This document shows positions 34,878 through 41,590 of a DNA stretch of 64,000 bases, piece by piece. The DNA is taken from assembly GCA_963822905.1 (NCBI GenBank), contig CAWGJF010000003.1:310001-374000 (forward strand), written 5' to 3'. This DNA comes from CAWGJF01 sp963822905 (GTDB lineage: Bacteria; Bacteroidota; Ignavibacteria; Ignavibacteriales; Ignavibacteriaceae). The stretch's first letter is position 1, and each line of letters begins with the position of its first letter. The notes under the pieces were generated by a model. The model did not search any database and was not told the DNA's origin. It saw nothing but the letters and a program-made list of their open reading frames with translations. The position numbers were made by a program, and so were the translations under genes.

Positions 34878-36006
34878 AATTAATACTGCCTCTTATATTC
34901 ACATTCCTTTCTGCGATCACAAATGCATCTACTGTGATTTCTATTCTATTATAAAACTTGAAAATGTCAATCGTTTTCTTTCTGCTTTGAAAAAAGAAAT
35001 CAGCTACTATTCAGAAAAATATTCTGATAAAAGAAAATTAATTTCGATTTATTTCGGCGGGGGAACTCCTTCATTAATGAATCCCGAATATCTTGGAGAA
35101 ATAATCTCACTTATAAAATCAAAATTTAAAGTTGATGAAGATGCAGAAATAACAATGGAAACAAATCCCGGGACAGTAAATGAAGAAAAACTGTTTTCTT
35201 TCAGACAAAAGGGAATAAACAGGATAAGCATAGGTATCCAATCTTTTAATGATGATGAGTTAAAATTTTTAACAAGAATTCACAACTCAAAAACTGCTGT
35301 GGAAACAGTAAACGCAGCAAAATCAGCCGGGTTTGAAAACATTAGCATCGATTTGATTTTTAACCTTCCCGGACAGACAAAAGAAAAATGGTTGAACAAT
35401 CTGAAAAAAGCAGTTGACCTTCCTGTGAATCACATTTCGGCCTACAGTTTAATCCTGGAAAGAGGAACAATATTAAATAAAATGGTTATTGATGGAAAAG
35501 TTGAAATGCAGGATGATGATTACGATGCCGATCTCTATGAAACAACAATTGATTATTTAACTGATAATGGATTTAATCAATATGAAGTTTCAAATTTTGC
35601 AAAACCGGAATGTGAATGCGCACACAATAACGTTTATTGGAAACATGGTGAGTATTTTGGATTTGGAACATCTGCACATTCTTTTATTGATAAAAAAAGA
35701 TGGTGGAATCTATCGAGTGCAAGAATGTATATAGATGAAGTTGAAAAAAACGGTAATGCAGTTGCTGGTAGTGAGTTGATCTCCGACGAAGAATCATTGC
35801 AGGAATATTTAATGCTTGCTTTGCGCGGATCGGGAATTGTGATTGATGATTTGCAAAAAAAATATAATGAAAACCAGGTAACAAAAAATATTTCTCACTT
35901 TGAAAGTTTATCAAAAGAAGGTTATGTTAATATTAACCAAAACAAAATTTGGCTCACTAAAAAAGGCTACGCTGTTTGTGATGAAATTATCAAAAATCTT
36001 CTTTAG
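34867..36006 (+). CDS. hemW: Radical SAM heme chaperone HemW
   Basis: 379 aa. The N-terminus ASYIHIPFCDHKCIYCDFYS has the radical SAM cysteines (CxxxCxxC at about 16, 20, 23). IYFGGGTPSLMN, METNPGTV, GINRISIGIQSFNDDELK.L.R and DLIFNLPGQT are the HemN/HemW family motifs. The protein is shorter than true HemN, and the segment after the third Cys fits HemW, which delivers heme rather than oxidising coproporphyrinogen. A C-terminal winged-helix-like part is present (SKEGYVNINQNKIWLTKKGY). The start codon is inside a 31-nt sequence duplicated 2 kb upstream. No ribosome-binding site is clear. Confidence 0.9.
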   Translation: MPDLINTASYIHIPFCDHKCIYCDFYSIIKLENVNRFLSALKKEISYYSEKYSDKRKLISIYFGGGTPSLMNPEYLGEIISLIKSKFKVDEDAEITMETNPGTVNEEKLFSFRQKGINRISIGIQSFNDDELKFLTRIHNSKTAVETVNAAKSAGFENISIDLIFNLPGQTKEKWLNNLKKAVDLPVNHISAYSLILERGTILNKMVIDGKVEMQDDDYDADLYETTIDYLTDNGFNQYEVSNFAKPECECAHNNVYWKHGEYFGFGTSAHSFIDKKRWWNLSSARMYIDEVEKNGNAVAGSELISDEESLQEYLMLALRGSGIVIDDLQKKYNENQVTKNISHFESLSKEGYVNINQNKIWLTKKGYAVCDEIIKNLL

Positions 36007-36033
36007 AATTTCTCTCCAAAACAAAATAATAAA

Positions 36034-37254
36034 ATGAATTTATTAAAGATAAAACTTCATTGGCAGATTTTAATTGCACTTGTTGTTGCAATCATTTATG
36101 GACTTTTATTCCCAAATGATGCAAAGTATGTAACCTGGATGGGAGATTTATTTTTACGCGCTTTAAAAATGCTGATTGTTCCGCTAATTCTTACTTCAAT
36201 CGTTTCCGGTGTTACAAACATTGGTGATGCTCAAAACCTTGGCAGACTAGGATTAAAAACATTTACATATTATATCTCTACAAGTCTGTTTGCAATTGTT
36301 ACAGGATTGTTTTTTGTAAATCTGATTCAGCCGGGTGTTGGTGCCGATCTCGGTTTGAAGAAAGTAGTTCCGGGGCTGGCAGCTTCTTCCAGTAATTTGT
36401 GGGAAGTGATTTTGAGAATGGTTCCAACAAATATATTTGAAGCTTTAACTTCTGCAAACATACTTGCAATTATTTTCTTTTCAATTCTCTTTGGATTTTT
36501 TATTACTCGTGTGCAGAAAGAGTATAAAGAATTCCTTACAAATTTTTTTAATGCAGGATTCGAAGTGATAATGAAGATCGCGCATTTTGTAATTAGATTT
36601 ACTCCGCTGGGAATCCTCGGTATTGTTGTTGCCGTAATTGCTGAACAAAGAGAAAATCTTGGCGATGTTCTCGGAAGCCTGGGTAAATATTTTATTACTG
36701 TTATAATCGGGCTTGTTATTCACGCAACAATTACACTTCCGTTGATAATCCGGGTTATTGGTAAAGTAAATCCATTAAAACATTTTAAAGCTTTAACAAC
36801 TCCTCTGCTCACTGCATTTTCAACGCGTTCATCCTCTGCAACTCTTCCATTAACAATTGATGCTGTAGAAAATAATTCAGGTGTTTCAAATAAAATATCC
36901 AGTTTTGTTCTTCCACTTGGAGCGACAATTAATATGGACGGAACTGCCCTTTATGAATGTGTTGCTGCAATGTTTATTGCCCAGGCTTATGGAATTGAGA
37001 TGAGCATTATTTCGCAAGCGATTGTTGTTTTCACTGCATTATTAGCTTCAATTGGAGCGGCTGGAATTCCAATGGCAGGACTTGTCATGATGTCTGTTAT
37101 TCTCACTGCAGTTGGTTTGCCGCTTGAAGGTGTTGGTTTGATTCTGGCAGTCGATCCGTTTCTTGATATGTGCAGAACAACTGTTAACGTATGGAGCGAT
37201 AGCTGTGGTGCTGTTACAATAGCAAAAACCGAAGGCGAAACCTTAAAAGTTTAA
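36034..37254 (+). CDS. Dicarboxylate/amino acid:cation symporter (DAACS family)
   Basis: 406 aa inner-membrane carrier that imports glutamate, aspartate or C4-dicarboxylates with H+ or Na+. It has about eight hydrophobic helices and two re-entrant loops. The loop motif TRSSSATLPLTI and the FVLPLGATINMDGTALYE segment are the family's substrate/cation site. GIPMAGLVMMSVILTAVGLP and LAVDPFLDMCRTTVNVWSD contain the second re-entrant loop and the transmembrane 8 residues (Asp, Arg, Asn) for cation and substrate binding. The Arg in CRTTVN of this position usually indicates acidic amino acid or dicarboxylate binding. It starts 27 nt after hemW. Confidence 0.92.
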   Translation: MNLLKIKLHWQILIALVVAIIYGLLFPNDAKYVTWMGDLFLRALKMLIVPLILTSIVSGVTNIGDAQNLGRLGLKTFTYYISTSLFAIVTGLFFVNLIQPGVGADLGLKKVVPGLAASSSNLWEVILRMVPTNIFEALTSANILAIIFFSILFGFFITRVQKEYKEFLTNFFNAGFEVIMKIAHFVIRFTPLGILGIVVAVIAEQRENLGDVLGSLGKYFITVIIGLVIHATITLPLIIRVIGKVNPLKHFKALTTPLLTAFSTRSSSATLPLTIDAVENNSGVSNKISSFVLPLGATINMDGTALYECVAAMFIAQAYGIEMSIISQAIVVFTALLASIGAAGIPMAGLVMMSVILTAVGLPLEGVGLILAVDPFLDMCRTTVNVWSDSCGAVTIAKTEGETLKV

Positions 37255-37300
37255 AGACTTTTATCAAGCGAAAAGTTCCAGGTTAGGTAAGATGCAAATT

Positions 37301-37828
37301 TTATTTAATTATTTCTGGAATAACCAATAACGGCTTTTCACCGGATTTCAGTTCGAGTATTTTCCTTATTTCCTGATGATCCTCACTTTCGGCTTTCCGG
37401 ATTTGGTAATAAATATCTGACAAAAGAGGAGTAACGTTTCCTTTGTTCTTTAAATCATTCCTGATTGTTTTTACATCAAGCAAAGCTTGAGCGAGATGCT
37501 CATCAATATTTTTTATTGATTTTTGTATACCTTTTACTTTACCCTCATCAACGTTTATAGAAATGTTAGCAATGTTTGAATTTGAATAGTCCACATTCTG
37601 TTCTATTTTATTCAAAATATCTTCCAAAAGTTCCTTGTTGAATTCGGATTCCTTAGAAAGATGATATCCAATCCTGGAAACATCCAAAGTATGGTTTAAA
37701 TTGAGTGTAAGCAATGCAGAGTAATATTTTAAAAGAGTATTATCTGATGGATTAATTGAATATCCATAACCTGAAATTGAAATTAAAAATAATATTAGAA
37801 AATAAATTTTTGTTTTTTCCATTTTCAT
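37301..37828 (-). CDS. Unknown exported helical protein
   Basis: 175 aa with signal peptide (KIYFLILFLISISGYGYS). The mature part is mainly helix with regularly spaced hydrophobic residues (LLEDILNKIEQNVDYSNSNI, IQKSIKNIDEHLAQALLDVK). It has no Cys and no recognisable motif. Located 33 nt downstream of the BON-domain gene on the same strand, it may belong with it in the periplasm or outer membrane. It could be a small periplasmic helical protein, but I cannot assign a family. Confidence 0.65.
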   Translation of the reverse strand: MKMEKTKIYFLILFLISISGYGYSINPSDNTLLKYYSALLTLNLNHTLDVSRIGYHLSKESEFNKELLEDILNKIEQNVDYSNSNIANISINVDEGKVKGIQKSIKNIDEHLAQALLDVKTIRNDLKNKGNVTPLLSDIYYQIRKAESEDHQEIRKILELKSGEKPLLVIPEIIK

Positions 37829-37861
37829 ATCCGAATAAAATCTTGTTAGTTAAAAAAATAT

Positions 37862-38149
37862 TTAAAGCTGATTTTTTACCCGCAAATCATTATTAACAGA
37901 AAAAGCATCTGTATAGAAAGTAACAATATTCTCTGCCCAGGCTTTCTGAGTTTCGGAATTAACGGAACCATATAAAAATATCTTCCCGTTATTTACAATT
38001 ATGTGAATGGGGGGATTTGAAAAATACTGCATTCCCCAAAACATCGGATCGTTATAAATTAATCTTGCAGCTCTGTATCCCGTTTCACCCGGACCGAATG
38101 TATTCTGAATATTGTTAACGATTTTTTTTACTCCCGAGAACTTTTTCAA
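37862..38149 (-). CDS. BON-domain protein, 3' half of a frameshifted gene
   Basis: 95 codons. Real coding continues in this frame from about 38129, just after the A8 run. The stretch upstream to 38149 (LKKFSGV) is a shifted reading of the previous frame and starts at TTG without a ribosome-binding site, so this is not an independent gene. The rest, KKIVNNIQNTFGPGET to the end, contains one more BON half-domain: IHIIVNNGKIFLYGSVNSE, then TQKAWAENIVTFYTDAFSVN and NDLRVKNQ. BON domains bind phospholipid or serve as periplasmic attachment units. Confidence 0.7.
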   Translation of the reverse strand: MKKFSGVKKIVNNIQNTFGPGETGYRAARLIYNDPMFWGMQYFSNPPIHIIVNNGKIFLYGSVNSETQKAWAENIVTFYTDAFSVNNDLRVKNQL

Positions 38150-38636
38150 TTTCAGTCTGGTACTGGTTTTTCAGCCAGGGTAAATGAACCCATCCGTCTA
38201 AAGTTACAACACCGTTATTGCTTTTTACTGTAAACCAGTCAAAGATTCCGTAAAAAACATTATTGTGGATTTTTCCCAGGATTTGTTGGGTCAGATTTGA
38301 ATCTACAACGGAAGGAGCTTCGACATTAATGTTGTTTACTATTAAATAACTTTCATCTACTGAATGAGCTTCAACTTCAGACTGGTTTTTATCAAAGATG
38401 GTTGGTACTTCCCCTGAAAGAATAATTTTATTACCATTAATCTCAACCTGAATATTGTCATTCTTAAGTAAATCAGCTTTGGCAAGCCTGTACTGGACAA
38501 ATATTTTAAGGTTGCTTTTAGATATCTCCTGCCCGTTTTCCTGGGCAAAAGATAAGCCTGTAGATACACTTATGATTATTAATAATACCAGGTAATTTTT
38601 AATTATTAACTTCACGATACTTTTCATTTTAGCCAC
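38115..38636 (-). CDS. BON-domain exported protein, 5' part of a frameshifted gene
   Basis: 173 codons with signal peptide (YLVLLIIISVSTGLSFAQ). Two BON domains are visible. The first begins ISKSNLKIFVQYRLAKADLL and has EVNGNKI..GEV-like text (VEINGNKIILSGEVP). The second has ILGKIHNNVFYGIFDWFTVK followed by SNNGVVTLDGWVHLPWLK. The frame ends soon after ...EIEKVLGSKKNR. Removing one A from the A8 run (plus-strand T8 at 38122-38129) joins it to KKIVNNIQNTFGPGETGYRA of the downstream frame, giving a three-BON protein of about 257 aa. OsmY-like proteins of this type stabilise the envelope. An FNR-type palindrome lies 143 nt upstream. Confidence 0.75.
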   Translation of the reverse strand: MAKMKSIVKLIIKNYLVLLIIISVSTGLSFAQENGQEISKSNLKIFVQYRLAKADLLKNDNIQVEINGNKIILSGEVPTIFDKNQSEVEAHSVDESYLIVNNINVEAPSVVDSNLTQQILGKIHNNVFYGIFDWFTVKSNNGVVTLDGWVHLPWLKNQYQTEIEKVLGSKKNR

Positions 38637-38778
38637 CTATAAATTATTTCACATTCGATAATAACGAATTAAAGTATCGTAGCTGTTTATTTAAGTTTTG
38701 ATCCTTCCTGATTGTTTATGTACAATGTTTAACTTTATAATTATGACGTTCAAAGAGCGGGAATGTTTTAGGTATTTT

Positions 38779-38792
38779 TTGATCCAGATCAA
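38779..38792. promoter_or_regulatory. FNR/CRP-type palindrome TTGAT-N4-ATCAA
   Basis: TTGATCCAGATCAA is a perfect match to the classical FNR half-site arrangement TTGAT-N4-ATCAA. It lies in the 282-nt divergent space between the BON gene and the PQQ-propeller lipoprotein. It could control either or both. The actual regulator in this organism is not in the window, so the assignment to an FNR-like protein is inference. Confidence 0.5.
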
Positions 38793-38918
38793 TTTCGGAG
38801 GATTTTAGGAATTAAACCATTTATCACAATTTTCTTCCATCCTCATTAATATGTTCACATTTTAGCAGTAGCGGTGGCAGTTAAATCAATTCAAACTATT
38901 TATTATTTCGAGGTAAAA

Positions 38919-40778
38919 GTGAAAAATGTTGTTGTTGTTTTCTCTTTACTTTTTGCCAGCCTGGTTCTTTCTAGCTGCAAAAATGAAACTCCAAATCCCG
39001 GCATAGATGATATTATAACATTCAGGGTTAATAACTTTCACACCGGAATATTTACAGGGAAAGGAGTAAAACACCCGTTTGGCTTTAATTGGCTATTCAA
39101 AACCGGCGGACCAATCAGATCTACACCCGCTTATTTTGATTCGACTGTTTTTTTCGGGAGCAGTGATGGAAATTTTTATGCAGTCGATTTCAGTACGGGA
39201 AAAGAAAAATGGGAGTTTGAAACCAAAGGATCTGTGCAATCTTCAGCATCAATCTCTGGAAACAAAATATTTTTCAGCAGCCGCGATGGTAATCTATATG
39301 GATTGAATATAAATTCTGGAAAGGAAGTATGGAAATCATCTCTCGGAAAAGATATTCCATATTCATGGGGTTTCGATTATTACATTTCATCCCCCGCAAT
39401 TGAAAACAACAACGTTTATATCGGAAGTGGAGATGGATATTTTTATTCTATAAATGCAGATAACGGAAAAGTTCAGTGGAAATTCAACTGTAATTCACGT
39501 GTAAGATCAACAGCAGCTATAAGCAGTGATTGTGTTTTGTTCGGAGACCTTGACGGCAATTTTTATTCTCTTACAAAAGATGAAGGTAAACTCAAATGGA
39601 AATTTGAAGTTGAAGGAAAGAAATATAAAAATGAAGATTTTGGATTTGACAGAAGATCAATTTTATGTTCGGCAGCATTGACTGGTGATAAAGTAATATT
39701 CGGAAGCCGGGATGGAAATCTTTATGCACTGAACCTGGCTGATGGAAAAGAATTATGGAAATATAGTCATGGAACTTCATGGATAATCACGTCTCCTGCA
39801 ATTTATAACGGTGTTGTTTATGCAGGAAGTTCTGATGCAAGGTTTTTACAAGCTGTTGATTTGGAAACAGGGAAAGAACTTTGGAGAACAAATACAAAGC
39901 AGGCAGTCTGGTCTTCTCCTGCTGTTGCTGGAAATGAAATTTATTTTGGTGATATGTCGGGGACTTTGTATTCACTGAATTTAAAGTCGGGGAAACAAAA
40001 CTGGGCTTTTAATCTTATGAAAGGATTTATTTTAGTTTCGCCTGTAATAGTAAATAATAATGTGTTGATAGGTGGTGATGACGGGAATTTATATTGTGTT
40101 GCTGACAATCCGAATTTGAATTCTGAAGTTGAAGTAAAACGAGTTGTCTATTGGGAGGATAACAAAGCATACAAATGGTTTCAAAATGGAATTGATGAAA
40201 GGATTAAAGATTACTTTGCATCTTTTGGTTACGAAGTTCTTGATAAAAATTCGCTCGCAAAGTTTTTTGAGGAACAAATCATAACTAAAACCCGAAGTGT
40301 TGCTGTATTTGCATCAAACAGGGTTCCTTTTACGGTTTTTAATGATTCAACAAAAAATTACCTTATAAAAGATTATTTAGTCAGCGGCGGAAAGGTAGTA
40401 TTCTTGAGTGCAAATCCTCTGGCATTGGTATTAGATAATAAGTCAGGAAGATTGACAGGAATCGATTTTCAAATTCCATCCAAATTGTTTGGAGTAGATT
40501 ATCATGGAGAGGTTACTGATGCTATGAAGGGATGGTTCTACTCAAAAGTTACTCCTGAAGGAGAAAAATGGGGTCTGACAAGTTGGTGGGTGGGTATTGC
40601 CTCTGTAGATAAAAACCAGGTTACCAAAGTTTTGGCAGAAGATGAAAATGGAAATGCTGCAGCATGGGTAAAAAATTATGGCGGATCTGAGGGAACCGGG
40701 CTCGTTCAGTTGTGGGTTGGCAGATCAAGTCTGCCGGATCTTTCACCAATAAAATTAGCAGTTGAATACGGATTGTAA
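38919..40778 (+). CDS. Lipoprotein with PQQ-type beta-propeller and C-terminal GATase1-like domain
   Basis: About 620 aa. GTG at 38919 has GAGG upstream; the longer frame from 38874 adds 15 residues before the signal sequence and is less likely. The N-terminus VVVVFSLLFASLVLSSC is a lipoprotein signal (Cys 20). Seven or eight PQQ-type repeats follow (about 40-405), for example GSSDGNFYAVDFSTGKEKWE, GSRDGNLYALNLADGKELWK and GDMSGTLYSLNLKSGKQNWA. From about residue 410 a separate domain contains VVYWEDNK, SVAVFASNRVPF, YLVSGGKVVFLS and WVKNYGGSEGTGLVQLW, suggesting a ThuA/GATase1-like fold. Catalytic Cys is not apparent. Possibly a periplasmic sensor or glycan-related protein; function unknown. 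Confidence 0.8.
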   Translation: MKNVVVVFSLLFASLVLSSCKNETPNPGIDDIITFRVNNFHTGIFTGKGVKHPFGFNWLFKTGGPIRSTPAYFDSTVFFGSSDGNFYAVDFSTGKEKWEFETKGSVQSSASISGNKIFFSSRDGNLYGLNINSGKEVWKSSLGKDIPYSWGFDYYISSPAIENNNVYIGSGDGYFYSINADNGKVQWKFNCNSRVRSTAAISSDCVLFGDLDGNFYSLTKDEGKLKWKFEVEGKKYKNEDFGFDRRSILCSAALTGDKVIFGSRDGNLYALNLADGKELWKYSHGTSWIITSPAIYNGVVYAGSSDARFLQAVDLETGKELWRTNTKQAVWSSPAVAGNEIYFGDMSGTLYSLNLKSGKQNWAFNLMKGFILVSPVIVNNNVLIGGDDGNLYCVADNPNLNSEVEVKRVVYWEDNKAYKWFQNGIDERIKDYFASFGYEVLDKNSLAKFFEEQIITKTRSVAVFASNRVPFTVFNDSTKNYLIKDYLVSGGKVVFLSANPLALVLDNKSGRLTGIDFQIPSKLFGVDYHGEVTDAMKGWFYSKVTPEGEKWGLTSWWVGIASVDKNQVTKVLAEDENGNAAAWVKNYGGSEGTGLVQLWVGRSSLPDLSPIKLAVEYGL

Positions 40779-40806
40779 CTAAACTAGATATTTGAAAAAG
40801 AAAAAT

Positions 40807-41472
40807 TCAAATAAAACTCGATATTTCCTCCAGATTTTTCTTTTTAATATCAGGTACTTTTGCATCCTTTGCAGGATGACCAACGACCAAGAGTAAAAAT
40901 GGTCTTTCATTTTTTGATCTGTTTAGAATTTTGTTTAAAAAATTCATCGGGCTAGGTGTGTGAGTGAGTGATACTAAGCCTGCGTTATGAATTGCGGAAA
41001 TTAAAAAACCTGTTGCAATACCGGTAGATTCAATAGCATAATAGTTTTTAACCCGTCTTCCGTCTGAAAGAACATCATAACTTTTCGAAAAAATTGCAAT
41101 GAGATAAGGAGCAGTTTCAAGAAAAGGTTTATTCTCATCTGTTCCTAATGGTTCAAGTGCATCAAGCCATTCTTTAGTTGCACGGGTTGAATAAAATTCG
41201 TGCTCTTCTTCTTCAGCACCAATTCTGATTTTCTTTTTTATTTCCGGATCAGAAATAACCACAAAATGCCATGGTTGCAGGTTAGCTCCGTTTGGTGCAG
41301 TCCCGGCAGCTTTAATACAATTTTCAATAATTTCCTTTGGTACTTTTTTATCTGAAAATTCACGAACGGTTCTTCGTCGTTTTATTTCATAATAAAAACT
41401 TAGTGATCTTGAAATCATTTCAGTTTCAGAATACTTTTTATAGTCCGGCAGAGGAATGAAGTTTATATTCAT
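40807..41472 (-). CDS. Nitroreductase-family flavoprotein, iodotyrosine-deiodinase-like
   Basis: 221 aa. It contains the FMN-binding motifs of the nitroreductase superfamily: IKRRRTVREFSD (about 30-41) and AAGTAPNGANLQPWHF (about 55-70). Its closest resemblance in pattern is to iodotyrosine deiodinase (IYD): KIRIGAEEEEHEFY, then the active-site lid segment NKPFLETAPYLIAIF, with the lysine at about 115 in the position of the substrate-binding Lys of IYD, and HNAGLVSLTHTPSPMNFL, then PFLLLVVGHPAKDA.VPD. IYDs reductively dehalogenate halotyrosines using FMN and NAD(P)H. Bacterial homologues exist. The substrate here is inferred from sequence pattern only. Converges on the PQQ lipoprotein. Confidence 0.85.
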   Translation of the reverse strand: MNINFIPLPDYKKYSETEMISRSLSFYYEIKRRRTVREFSDKKVPKEIIENCIKAAGTAPNGANLQPWHFVVISDPEIKKKIRIGAEEEEHEFYSTRATKEWLDALEPLGTDENKPFLETAPYLIAIFSKSYDVLSDGRRVKNYYAIESTGIATGFLISAIHNAGLVSLTHTPSPMNFLNKILNRSKNERPFLLLVVGHPAKDAKVPDIKKKNLEEISSFI

Positions 41473-41530
41473 TTCAGATTAATTTTTATTTATTGAATTA
41501 TTCTAAATATAAAATAATAATCATAATGGA

Positions 41531-41568
41531 ATAAAAAAGGCGGTTAGATTAAAATAAACCCAACCGCC
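41531..41568 (-). terminator. Intrinsic terminator of the BNR/sorting-tail gene
   Basis: On the minus strand a GGCGGTT / AACCGCC stem (41562-41568 and 41539-41545) is followed by six T (41538-41533). It lies 23 nt beyond the stop of the 860-aa secreted protein. Confidence 0.85.
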
Positions 41569-41590
41569 GAATACAAGTCAATCATAGAAG

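Noticed and set aside
37862..38149. Independent small gene starting at TTG 38149
   Set aside because: Its first residues are a shifted reading of the BON-domain gene, and the product continues the BON protein in the neighbouring frame.
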